The position numbers were made by a program, and so were the translations under genes. Source: Sindora glabra (lineage: Eukaryota; Streptophyta; Magnoliopsida; Fabales; Fabaceae). From it: DNA of 64,000 bases. This document shows, in pieces, positions 1 to 11,900 of the stretch. Under the pieces are notes generated by a model, which saw only the letters and a list, made by a program, of their open reading frames with translations, had not been told where the DNA came from and did not search any database. Location: contig CM035235.1 in assembly GCA_020226215.1 (NCBI GenBank), positions 39,977,457-40,041,456 on the forward strand, read 5' to 3'. Each line of letters opens with the position of its first letter. The first letter of the stretch is position 1.

Positions 1-421
1 ACGAAGGGCTTGCGTGACCAGTCAATTATGGGGTCCCCTTCCTGTGATTCAAACAATATTTTAAAAAAAAATAAGAGTTTTGAAAAAATATTTTTACACT
101 GTAGCATTTTAGGAATTTATGTTTCGTTTAGCTGGAGGTGAAAATGGAGGGAGGTGGAGATGGAGGGGGAAGAAATTTCACCTATGTTGTTTGGAATTGG
201 TGAAAATGAGAGAGGCTTGCGTGACCAGTCAATTATGGGGTTCCCTTCCTGTGATTCAGACAATTTAAAAAAAAAATTAAGAGTTTTGAAAAAATATTTT
301 TACAGTGTAGCATTTTAGGAATTTATGTTTCGTTTAGCTGGAAGTGAAAATGGAGAAGGGTGGAGATGCAAAGGGGAGGAATTTCACCTATATTGTTTGG
401 AATGGGTGAAAATGGGAGGGG
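1..421. repeat. tandem duplication, 207-bp unit, two copies
   Basis: Bases 7-213 and 214-420 are near-identical, both starting with GGCTTGCGTGACCAG. The second half of each unit (GTTTCGTTTAGCTGG and the following G/A-rich stretch) resembles the reverse complement of 2780-2884, so the duplication may include one end of an inverted-repeat element. Confidence 0.85.
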
Positions 422-2249
422 ATGGAAATAAAAGTGAAATTACTTTGTTTTGTTTGGAATGAATAAAATTAGAAGGGGATGGAAATGGGATTGAGTTAAA
501 TTATTATTTTACCCTTATAATGTTTTGTTAGTTTTTATAATAGTATTAATTTAACGAACTCAATTGAAATATTTATAATATTGTGATAAAATTTTATACA
601 TTTGATAAGAGGTAGTTTTTTCAAATAAATTAAATAATAGTAATTTTTTTATTTTTCCTTCTACCTCTAATATTAATATTACATATTATTGGATTAAAAT
701 TTTTTCAAATATTGACATTTTAATGATGTACATTTATTTATTATATTTCAACTTGTAAAGTTTGCAAATTCATTATTTTTTTATATAAAATTTTTTATTC
801 GTCATATTATAAATAAATTTTTATTTTATATTTTATAATTTTATTTAAATATAAAAAATATTTCCTGATTGCATTCTAATTAAAAATATTTGATTATTTA
901 TATTTTCAAACCATTCACATTTATTCTCTCATTTTTTTTATTTTTAATTATTGCATCATTTATGAATAAAGAATAATTTTATGATTTTAATTTGTTTAAA
1001 AGGAAAAAAAGGATTACTATTTTAGATTTATTTTTTATAATATACTAATAAATTAATTTATGTCAATTTTAACACTTATTATTTCTATACTTGTATTTAA
1101 AAATGGAGGGGGTTTATATTTAATAACTTTTAAAAACTTTGTATGATAATTTTAAAATATCTTTATGGAAAATGGAATATGGTTACACTTATTATTTATG
1201 TTTTCTTACGTAACTGGGAAAGTATTAATTTTTCAAGATACATTATTTTGACATACAATAGCATTAGATTATAAAATTAATACTATAAATCATTTAAAAA
1301 ATTTGTTTCAGTGTGTTACTTACATAAGAAAAAATGAACACATAATCACGAAGAATCCCATAATTATTATATAAAATTCTTTAACTAAACATGAATTAAT
1401 TTTAAATAATAACATAATTATTTTTATTTTGGAACACATTTTAGTACTTATATCATAGAATAAAAGGCTAGTACATCTTCTTCAACTCTATTTTATTATT
1501 TTCAAGATGAGAGAGATAGAAATTATCAAATTTATTTTATTAAATAAAGTAATCAATTTGATTGCATATTTATCATAATATATTTAATAAAAGAGGATAA
1601 ATAAAAAGATTGTTAATTTTTTTCTTGCATGTTATGATTACTTTGAAATATTAAAATATTAAATAATACATTAAATTCTTGATTCATTATCCTTAATTGT
1701 ATATTTATTTTCTAGGATTAAAAACTCTTGATCTTAATTTAATAATTAGGGTTGTTCCCCTCAGTCAAGATATTGCAACATTTGAAAAAAAACACTTATA
1801 CTATAATGAGACTAATGCTAATTAAGCATTAATTTTTGTACTAAATTGCATCCACAAAAAACTCTTGGTATTAATTATACATTATATGATATTTTATAAT
1901 ACAAATGTATACTTATTTTAACGAAACACATTTGTATTCATTTTTACTACAATCCATTTTAGTGATAAATGTGGTAATTGTTAACCTTACCAAAAAAAAT
2001 TGAATAAACATAACCATAGGTCAACTAACACATGACAGTTCTTTTTTTTTACTCACTTAATTAGAAAATTATTAACAGATTGCAACAGAAATTTTATTTA
2101 AATTAACAATGATAAAATTCAATCAATTATGTATATACAATGTCATAAGAAATTCTTATGTAAACTGGATACTAATAAAATGTAGAATCCGGGTAGAAGG
2201 AAAACCGGAATTTAAAAAAATTTGGATGCCTGAATTTTAAAAAAAGAAA

Positions 2250-2705
2250 AGAAAAATTATCGAGTCGGGTCGGTATCCGGGTACGGTCCACGGTCAGACC
2301 CGAATGGCCGACCCGGGTAAAAGGCAGAGGGCACGGGTCTCCTCTCCATCGCCGTTCTTTGTGCTCCGGCTCTGATCGGAAGCAGATCGGCCACGCACCA
2401 CCGCCCACAACTGAACGCAGCCCTCCGTCGTCCTCTGTTCTCAATCCCCCTGCCAATTCCTCTATCACCTGCAGACGACAGAACAGCAAGCACAACCATG
2501 GACGAAAGAGAAAGAAATATACCTATCAAACGACGCTGCTGACTTCGGTGACGTCGGCTGCCCACTGGCGGAGGCGCTGCAGCTGCTGATTTCGGGGACG
2601 GCTGGTGCTCGATTGTGGTGAAGGAACAGCATTTCTCTGAGACGAAGAAGGGCAGGCGAGGAAGAATTGGGAATTGGGACAATGTGCCTCAGTTTACCCC
2701 TCATT
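2250..2705. other. GC-rich gene-like island with overlapping frames on both strands
   Basis: Sharply GC- and CpG-rich compared with its surroundings. It has GGGTCGG/CCCGAC-type repeats near 2265-2320 and open frames of about 140 codons (minus, 2257-2682) and 108 codons (minus, 2465-2791) plus a 76-codon plus-strand frame. The translations are Arg/Pro/Ser-rich and match no family I recognise. It resembles a captured 5' region of a plant gene (leader plus part of exon 1) carried in a transposon. I do not call it a gene. Confidence 0.5.
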
Positions 2706-2709
2706 TCTT

Positions 2710-2731
2710 GGGGGGGGGGGGGGGGGGGGGG
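2710..2731 (+). repeat. run of 22 G
   Basis: A homopolymer of 22 G directly to the right of the GC-rich island. Such runs are prone to replication slippage and sequencing or assembly error, so its length may not be exact. Confidence 0.9.
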
Positions 2732-2879
2732 ATTTACGCCTGGGACTCGCACGTTTTTGCACTTGCAATTGCACCCCCCTAAATTCACCATTCATCCAAA
2801 CACAGTAAAATTTCTTTTGCATCCCACATTTCACCTCCCCCTTTCCACCCCCTTCCCAAAACACCCGTTCGAAACAAAC

Positions 2880-3116
2880 CCTTTGTTTAGTTGGAGTGAG
2901 AAAAGAGGAGAGGAGAAGAGAAGATAAGATAACTTTTTAAAATTTGAATCGGAGGAAAATTAAGAAAAAAAATATAATAAAATTTTAAAATTTTAAAAAT
3001 GATAATTAATTATTTTATTTTTTATTTTTTTTATTTTCTCTTTTCTCCCATATCAAATAAAAAATAAAATAATTTTTTTTTTGTTCCCTACCTTCTTTCT
3101 CTCCTACCAAACAAAG
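2880..3116. mobile_element. small MITE-like inverted-repeat element
   Basis: Starts CTTTGTTTAGTTGGAG and ends with the reverse complement of CTTTGTTTGGTAGGAG. The interior is AT-rich and partly self-complementary. No coding potential and no clear target duplication. Confidence 0.5.
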
Positions 3117-3600
3117 CCAAAGGGTTAGTTTTGAAAACGAAGTGTCAAGCTTGTAATTCGCATTCATGACATGGCTTATCTCAGCTGTACCTATGTCGGT
3201 ACATGAAGGGCAATATTCTCTCACAACGTACAAAAAGGATCATCAAAGGCCATGTGATAAGCACGTGCTCATCGAGACGTGTGATCAATCTTGTGTCGTA
3301 CAAGAATTTGCCACGTATGAGTCCACATGTATGCAGGCTATGTCAAGTTGAGAAATTCGATAAATTCATTTTCTATTCCTCACCGCCGATTTGGGATTCG
3401 GGGAAAAAATACAAAATTATGAATTTAATTTTAAAGTAATAAAGTTTTGATTTTCTATTATTTCAAATGAGAAAATGTAAACTTTTTACTTACACAACTT
3501 TTGAAATTTTGTTATCTCTACCAATTTTTATAGGACAAATTAATTAGGAAAAAATTACTCCAACTAATAATAAAAGGTTCAATTTTAATCTTATAAATAA

Positions 3601-4056
3601 GGGTGTAAGTATATTAGATGATCTATCAGAGGTATATGGTCTGACCTATTTAAGACCTAATAAATTAGTTTATTTAAATAAATAGGTCATACTTTTTTTC
3701 TTTAAATTCAATTTGTAGGCATATTAAGTTAGACTATTTAATTATAAATATATTTATAAATAATATAATATAATATATATTATACATATAAATAATATAA
3801 ATATTTTGATATGCATATACACACATATATATACGAGCCTAATTAGGTTAATGGATAATTTTAACTTTCAAGAAAACTTTTAAATAGGTTAATAAACTTA
3901 GTTAGGCTTCTTTAATAGATCAAGCCAAGTTGGACCAAGTTGAGTCTAAATTTACTCCTTATATAAGTTAACAGATTAAGTTTAGACTAATAATTTAGAA
4001 AATAGGCCTAACTTATTTTGAGTAAAGTTCAACTCGGCCCAACTTATATACATCCC
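3601..4056. mobile_element. MITE-like element with imperfect inverted ends
   Basis: The left end reads GGGTGTAAGTATATTAG and the right end on the minus strand reads GGGATGTATATAAGTTG. Subterminal segments (GACCTATTTAAGACC, TTAGGCCTATTTTC) also pair. It has no open frame. Confidence 0.5.
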
Positions 4057-4266
4057 TACTCATAAACCATGAAAACAAGTAAATTATCCTATAAAATAAT
4101 ATAAATTTTGAATTCTATTCTATTATTATTAAATTAATAGAAAATATTAAAAAAATTACAAATTATCTCACCAACTATAATATAATTGCATTTTACTCTA
4201 ATTAACATTGAAAATTTGTAAGTTAGACTTTTAATTATATAAAATTTATAATTATTTATTATTTTT

Positions 4267-4654
4267 AGGGGTGATAATTTTTGACATGACACGATAATTC
4301 GATATGAATCCGACACGTTTATTCAAATTTGAGTTGACATACCAACTCATTTAAGAATTTTTATTAAATTTTTAATAATTTTATTTAAAAAATAAATAAT
4401 ATTTTAATTATAAATAGATATATAATAAAGATATAAAATTATTAATTTAATAAAATAATAATAAAAAATTAAAATAATATTTTATTAATAATTAAAAATA
4501 TTTTTAATAATAAATAATTTAATCTAATAAATAATTTTATAATATATATTTTATTATTTAAAATTATTAAATAAGTTAAATAGATGATCCGTGAATCGAT
4601 ATGAATAACACGATTAATAAATAGGTCAATTCGAATGATATGAATTACCACTCT
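4267..4654. mobile_element. MITE-like element with inverted ends
   Basis: Left end AGGGGTGATAATTTTTGAC and right end (minus strand) AGAGTGGTAATTCATATC, followed by paired ATCGTGTTATTCATATCG-type sequence and a very AT-rich middle. This is the same general type as the element at 47121-47870. Non-coding. Confidence 0.5.
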
Positions 4655-4659
4655 TAATT

Positions 4660-5583
4660 ATTTTTTATTTAATTATTTTATTAAATTACATAATTTTTTA
4701 AATTTTTTAAGTATAAATCATAATATTATTATATGTCGGATCATCACATTATTTTTAAGTATAATTTTTATGTTATACAATTAATAAAAATAAAATTAAA
4801 CATGTATAATTTTAATTAAATACTTAAAATTAAGTTATAAAATTATGTGTAAAAAATGACATAATAAATTAGCATATAATAATATTTTAATTCATGTTTA
4901 TTAGTGCTATTTCACATTGATCATCATTATCCAATTTTTTTCTTTGAATTAGTCACACGTTTAATGAAATATGAACTAAAAATATTAAATAAAAAAGCTT
5001 ATTATTTCTATTTCATTCAATCATATTCAATTTAATTTCAAATCCATAATGACTATGGTATTAATAGATAATAGTTTCTATTTAGCTCTTGAGATTCTTT
5101 TTACAATTTACTTTATTTAAAATTTGATAATTATAGAGTTTATAAGTTATCATTTTTTATTTCTTTAAAATTTTTAAGTCATTATAATACTTTTATTTAA
5201 ATTAATATATCTATTTTTAGAAAAAGATTATATTAGTTAATAAATTTACTTTATTTCTTAGGCAATTTTTTTATAAACTTGCTATAATTTTAAACTTTTT
5301 ATATATTATTTTTAATTTCAAAAAAAATTTTAGTTTACATATATTGTTAAAAAATAATTAAATTATAAAATAATTTTATTTATCCTACTAATGCATTGAA
5401 ATTAGCATGTGTTCAAATTTTAAATTTATATTTGCTTTTAGAGTTTGAAAAACTTTATTTAATTTATTTTATTCTTTATAATTTTAATTATAATTAAAAC
5501 TTATCACTAATTTAATTAATTATGTTATAAAATTATCTAATTTTTTCATTAACTTTTTTTTATAATAATAAAAGTGATTAAAT

Positions 5584-5588
<5 letters not shown>
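4660..5588. other. AT-rich intergenic DNA, no feature seen
   Basis: No open frame of note and no repeat boundary recognised. Confidence 0.6.

Positions 5589-5589
<1 letters not shown>

Positions 5590-5648
<59 letters not shown>
5590..5648. repeat. (TA)n microsatellite, about 29 units
   Basis: Uninterrupted alternating TA. Confidence 0.95.
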
Positions 5649-5649
<1 letters not shown>

Positions 5650-5650
<1 letters not shown>

Positions 5651-7510
5651 CATACATACAAAAATTAAGAATCAAACTCTAAATACGAATTACAATATTA
5701 TCGTGTGTTAATTTATTATGTCATTTTTGCATATAATTTTGTAACTCATTTTTAGACACTTAATTAAAATTATATATATTTAATTTAGTTTCAATTAATT
5801 ATATAACAAAAAAATATGCACAAAAAAATGATGTGCTAATCCAAAATATAATAATATTATGGTTCATAACTAATTTTTTTTAAAAAAAATCATGTAATTT
5901 AATGAGTATTAATTACGAGTTCTATAATTAAAGAGTTTGATTTGTAAGTTTTTAAAGTTAATAGAAGTAAAATACAATCACCCTATAGTTGATAGGGATA
6001 ACTGACAATTTTTTCTAACGCTTTTTGTTAGTTTAGTAACAGTGGAAGATAAAATTTAAGTTTTATATTATTTTAGGAGGTAACTTACCTATTTACATAG
6101 TTCATAAGGATAAAATCTAATTACTCCATAATTAATAGAGTAATTTATAGACATGTGAAACGAGTTTAGAACTTGCAAGTCAGTCATCAATACCTTATGC
6201 ACAGCCCATTTTCCAAATAGGTTTATGTAAACAAACTCGCATGATCGTGGGCAACCCTGCAAGTACCTATTAGCCTAAGTATTTTTATTTTTTAAATTTT
6301 TTTAAGTATTTTAGAGACTTTAAATTTAATCCAATTTAATGTCCAATGATCTAATATAATTTTTTTCAACCTTATTTGATTAATGTATTACATAAAAAAA
6401 AATTAATTGATCAATTATAATTTATAAAAAAATAATTTTTTTAACCCATTACAATCTAATGTCCTCTTGGAGGTATTTTGTGCTTTTTGTCACATCTAAA
6501 ATTTAATTTTCAATTTTCACGTGCATATATTTAATGATAGAATTACTTTTACTATTTTTTTAAAAAAAATTAAATGCAGTCTACTCACAAATACTTGTGG
6601 GCTTCATTAATTTCTGCCATATTTTTTTATGAGTTTATACCGACAAGCCTAATGGCCTGTTGGTCCTGCTCTGCCTAGACCACTTTACACCTTTAATTAT
6701 TTATAATTTTCCAATTAATTAAGAGTAAGATTTTGTAGTGGTACATTAGGACGTCTGATTATTGTCCAATTACAAATTATGTTATTTCAACGAAGATTTT
6801 ACATAAAATTGTATAAAACTAGTGAGATTCATAGCCTTTAATATAAAATTTTATAATTTTCTAATGCAAATAGTATAAATTTTACTTTTCTTTTAATGCA
6901 ATTGCATAAAATATTTTACATGAAATAAATTCATAAAATTGTAGTAATTTTTTAATTAAAAAATTGAATTTGTATAAAAAAATTTGCACCATTTAGATTC
7001 TAGTTGTTTTGTTGAAAGAAATTTTTTAAACAAAAATTTTGTTATTTATATATATAAAGAAATATTGTGCCACTTGCCTTATGATTAAAGAATAGAGTGT
7101 ATATAACTCAGAGCATTTAAATTGAGAGACATATAATATTATATGTGGACTTTATTTTCTTTCATATTTGAGTTCAATTCCAAGATCTTATGTGTGTATA
7201 TCTTGTGATTTAATCACATTTATTATTACAAAAAATAGAGTATATATAAGATCATGATAGTGGATAAAATTAACTTCTCTTTAAAATAAAACATATTTTC
7301 TAGCACTCCCCTTATATTTAACATTAAAAAAGTAAATATTTTATTATTATTTTTAATATTTATAACTATAAATATGAACAAACAAAAACATTTTTACAAA
7401 AAACATCTTTTATGGAAAATATTTTCAATTAAAACAAAATAAAAATTTGCATAGTTTGACATAAAAACTAGTAACTTTTAATTTGAAAAAGTCATAAGAA
7501 AATACTCCTT
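5650..7510. other. AT-rich intergenic DNA, no gene seen
   Basis: Two slightly GC-richer patches (about 6180-6270 and 6590-6690) might be ends of an old repeat but do not pair convincingly. No coding potential. Confidence 0.55.
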
Positions 7511-7514
7511 ATCA

Positions 7515-7945
7515 TGGTTTTTAAAACTGGTAAAATTGGACGAGTCATTAAATTAAATTAGAGAAGTCATTAGTTCGTTGGTTCAACTAATGAATCAATA
7601 ATTTATTAGTTGAACCGGTTTTGAATTAAAAATATAAATTATATATATACATATGTATACATTAGTATTATAAATATATATAATAATAAGTTATGCAAAA
7701 ACTACAAAAAATACAATGTAAATTAATGATATAAATAAATAAGTAATAAAATACAATAGATATGTTAATAATTTATGCTAAAAATATTTTTATAAAAAAT
7801 ATAAATTCAATTGATATAAAATTATAAAAATATTATATTAAAATTATCGTGAAATTAAAAATATTCATTTTTTTATATAAAATTTATAAAAATCAGTTTA
7901 GTAGTCCAATTTACATCAGTTAAAACTGATTTTGACCGATTCACA
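7515..7945. mobile_element. MITE-like inverted-repeat element
   Basis: The left end (TTTTTAAAACTGGTAAAATTGG) pairs with the right end read on the minus strand (ATCGGTCAAAATCAG and TAAATTGGACTACTAAACTG). The ends are diverged and approximate. Non-coding. Confidence 0.4.
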
Positions 7946-8814
7946 CAATTCACATACACTCCTTGTTCCAATGGCATTCCAAAGCATAAAATTGACTGTG
8001 TTTTCTCTCATCTACCTCCTAACCATCATGATGAAATGAGTAGGATTGTTTTAGTTTATATAATTTGTACAAACACATTCTAAAGGAAGCTTTTGGTTGA
8101 TTTATGTGTTTATCCTTCCAACACGGAGCAATTAGAATTAAGAAAAATAACAAGAATATCATGTCCTTTTCTGTTTCTTTTATCCAACATTTGAGTAAAT
8201 ATACAAAAATTAACACATTCAGTCCTCAATTCTGTTCAAAACGTTGCCCATATGTGATATGTCCTGTATTAAATGACTTAACACTCTTTTCATTACAAAA
8301 AGATAATAAAATTATAAAAACAGCTTTAACTATAAGACAAAATAAATATGTTTTTACTACAATATCTTTTATTAAAAGTCAAGGAAATAATTGAAAATTA
8401 ATTAAAAAAAAAGACACAATTTAAAAAAGTACACTCTTAGTTTTTCTTAAAACTATATAATTTTTTTTTTAAATGACATATAAGAAAAATAAAAAATAAT
8501 AAATTAACGATATAATTTAACTTACATGCTATACTTTTGCAATGCAGTGGTATATATAAGAAGCTTACTTCCATCCATATCATAAATTCCAACCCTCATA
8601 AAAAGAGATATTGAGAGAAATTGAAGTGATTGAACACTCAAAAAATGAGTAAGGCTAATCTCAACCAAAAAAACCCATACTCTTACACAACTAACTATAC
8701 CTATTTATAGTGGATCTCACACTACATCTCACAGTAGATGTGACAAAAAAGGAAAAAAAAGAAAAAATAGAAGGATGCCTACGTACACTTAATAACCCTC
8801 ATAACTTCCACAAG

Positions 8815-8820
8815 TTTATT
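8815..8820 (-). terminator. candidate polyadenylation signal of the SET gene
   Basis: AATAAA on the minus strand about 110 bases past the stop codon. It is a canonical signal at a sensible distance, but AATAAA is common in such AT-rich DNA. Confidence 0.4.
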
Positions 8821-8929
8821 CTTAATCATTAAATTACAGTTCCACAAAATTATCTAACATTTCATGGCAGACTTGTGAGGACTTTGTGGAAGATTACCAT
8901 GTGCATGTCTGGTTATCATGGTAACATTG

Positions 8930-11900
8930 CTATAATGAACAGTCACTTTCTTCCTTGAGTGCCACCTGAAGAGCATGTTCTGCTTCTTTCAAGAATAAAC
9001 GAGCTAGCTGCTTCTGGCCTTGCCGATATACTATAGCAGACCACCTGTTTCTACTCATCAATATATGTTTTTCTGACTCAGCTGTCTGTGTGCTGCAAAA
9101 TATGGAAATATATTAGAATGAGAACAATGTTGGTCTTATATTTGATAGTAGAAACTTGATTGCAATTACTGGAGAAGCTTCCTACAAATGATCAAAATTC
9201 AAAAATTACACATCTATTGGCAAAAATAAGGAGTCAGTTTGTTTACTATTTTTAAAAACAAATTTTTATTTTTATTTTTTTTAAAAACAGAAGTTCTTGT
9301 TTGGGTAATTATTTTTGCAATCTATTTTTAAAAACTGTAGTTCCAAACGTATAACTTAAAAATATAAAAAAAGAGATAACCCTCAGATATTTTATTAAGT
9401 AGTCTTTTTGTTCTTAGTGGTAGCTTTGTAATTAAATGAAACATTTATTTATTTACTCCACTAACCCCTCTCTATTTTTTACCTTTTTAACTAAAAAAGT
9501 TTTTGAAAATAAAGAAAGAAGTTTTTAAAAATAGTTTTTGAGAATAATTTCTGAAAACAAAAAATAAAAATATATACAAGGATTTTCCTTTGTGTGTTTG
9601 TGTAAAAATTTCAAGATTACAAATCCAGGAATGTAGAATATGTATCAGTATGCATTTTTTCCATACAGAAGTAGAACCCAGAATTTATATGATTATTGTT
9701 GAGAAATAATTAGGGTTTAGAGGTAGAAGTAGGGAGAGGCTAAAGAGAATTGGGGAGAGAACATTGATATTATAATTAATGATAATGGCTATAAATTGCA
9801 TAAGATTTAATCCTAACACACTATTTACAAAATAACTTTTACTTTGGTGCACTGCAATCAAACTTAAAAAATAACCTAAGCCCATAACATAATTATTAAA
9901 TATAGTTTTCTAAAAGTTATAATCTGGATGAGGGACTACATCTACCTTGCAAGGATATCAATTTTTTAAACATTCAATTCAGAGGTGCAAGTGGGATAGT
10001 AGCTTTTACCCTAAATCATTCTCGTGTTGTTTGTTATCTTCCTGGCTTTCGATAATAAGGGCATTTTTGAGCAAATTGAAGTCACTTTCCTCTGTTCCTG
10101 AAACTTCTTCGAGATCCATCAACCTAACAGGAATTGAAATTAGTTAGAAATTGCACTATGAACATATTATACATGAATGCTGGCATCTTGGGCAAATTTC
10201 ACCTTTGCTCGCTAAATGATATGCCAGATTAAATATGGCAAGGAAGAACACTTTACATAATTTCCAAAAATCATGGTGTAAGAATGAGCAAGCAGATTAG
10301 GAGTTAGACAAAAATATGTGCACAAGAGCTCCTACCAAATTACACACAACTAGATTGTACGCTACATAATCAGTCCACAATTCCACTTCTCAAGTAATTT
10401 CTGGTACTTACTTTGCCTGGAGAAGATCAACAAGCAATTGCAGAGCTCCAGAATCACCACAAACCTCCCAAACTGCTGATTGGACATCTATATCTGATAG
10501 CTTTCTCTCCCTTTCAGATCCAACAAGCTTTAGAGAAAGCATACAATCCAATTAATTGGAATATGTGCAGTTTTTTCATGAAAAAAAAATTAAGCATGCA
10601 ACTTCTAGAAGCTTTCTTCATTTTGCTAGATGGCATTTATATCATGCGGTAGAATCACTTCAAGTGATTAGCAACAGATAGTGAAGTTGGAAATGGCAGT
10701 CTTAATTAAAAAATCACAGGGAAAAAATGGTGAAAGTATAGTTCTAACTTCTAACCACTTGGCAATCAGCTAAAATCATAATTATACAGGGAGAAAAAGG
10801 ATTTTGAACTTTACTTCTTCCAGCAATGAGGAAACCCTGAAGATCTCGTTCTCCTGCATGGCTATGGTCCTCAAGGCAGTCATAAATTTCTCAGGAAAAA
10901 CCAGCTTGTTTACATAAGATGGCATCTTCCTCTGACCAGTCCAACTATAGCTGCAAACTTGGTCATCCTTGTGAATGTGTTTTTCTCCACCTTTTGGGGT
11001 ACCAACAGGAAAAAATCCATGATACAGCAAACTTTTTGGCAGAAGACATCTCATTTCAGCTCTCTGTATGCAAAAACAACTCAGTGTGAATACCAAAAAG
11101 GTCTGAAAACCTTGGAAGAATAGACAAAAGATGAGTGGCCAGATCAAAATATTCTACTAAAAGATATAATGCACCAGAAAGCTTAAGACTAACTAGTGGC
11201 ATACCTGTACTTCGAGAAGCTGATTTTTGGATTCTGAACATGATACAGTACTAAGTGCTTCTAATGGATAGTGGACCTGCAAGGACTCAACATCATTGGT
11301 AAATTATCAACCTATGTCTATGTTAGTTCATCATACATATGATCCCTTGAACCATAACACATGATAAATCAAACAGAGAAGCCATTAGTGGGATGGGTCA
11401 GATTTTGAGACACTAATATAGTTGGTAAGCTGATTCTGCTGCTATCATACAGCACTGGATAATCAACGGGCTGGGGCTCTCAGCAACAAGCATAATATTT
11501 TCAACACGAATTCAATGATTCATCTTCCAGTGATAAAATATTCAATAAATGTCATCAGAAATAAGCTCTTTTTAGCTCAAAAAAGGTTGAAGTAATACAG
11601 CATTCATGTTTTATTATCACAAAAAATTGTAATTTACACATTCCAGTCAGCCAGTGCAATACCTAATTTAGTAAAATTTTGAACAGCAAGGGCTCATGCC
11701 CATCACAAAGTCTGTCACCCAGACACTGGCCTGTTATGGTCATAAATGCAAGTTACACTGTAGTTGGTCCCAAATGCCAATGCAGGCTGGCAAATGGTAG
11801 CCATATACCACCACTAGATAGAGTGCAACAGCTATAATATTGATGATGAAGAAACATGGATATGGCAAAGACCCTTTCAGTAGAAATTGAATTATGTCAT

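Larger units (their letters stand above)
120..2884. mobile_element. possible DNA transposon with GC-rich cargo, weak inverted ends
   Basis: The left end (GTTTCGTTTAGCTGG plus a GGGTGGA-rich stretch, 120-200 and again 325-440) and the right end read on the minus strand (GTTTGTTTCGAACGGG plus a GGGTGG-rich stretch, 2884 down to 2780) are imperfect inverted repeats. Between them are AT-rich DNA and a GC-rich island. Long imperfect ends and a gene-like interior recall non-autonomous Mutator-like elements, but no target duplication was identified and the edges are uncertain. Confidence 0.35.

Noticed and set aside
2257..2682. 141-codon minus-strand frame in the GC-rich island as a real gene
   Set aside because: Arg/Pro/Ser-rich translation in high GC, overlapping frames on both strands, no domain and no visible exon structure; kept only as an island.
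6180..6700. Two less AT-rich patches that might be ends of one inverted-repeat element
   Set aside because: Only short words pair; no consistent inverted alignment.
8019..8216. Minus-strand frame with a QPK...CLYKLYKLKQS stretch resembling copia RT (QP...CKL.KSLYGLKQ)
   Set aside because: Only one short stretch matches and no neighbouring RT motif was found on either side; could be a scrap of copia but not callable.
10413..10652. Plus-strand frame of 79 codons
   Set aside because: It is antisense to exon 14 of the SET gene.
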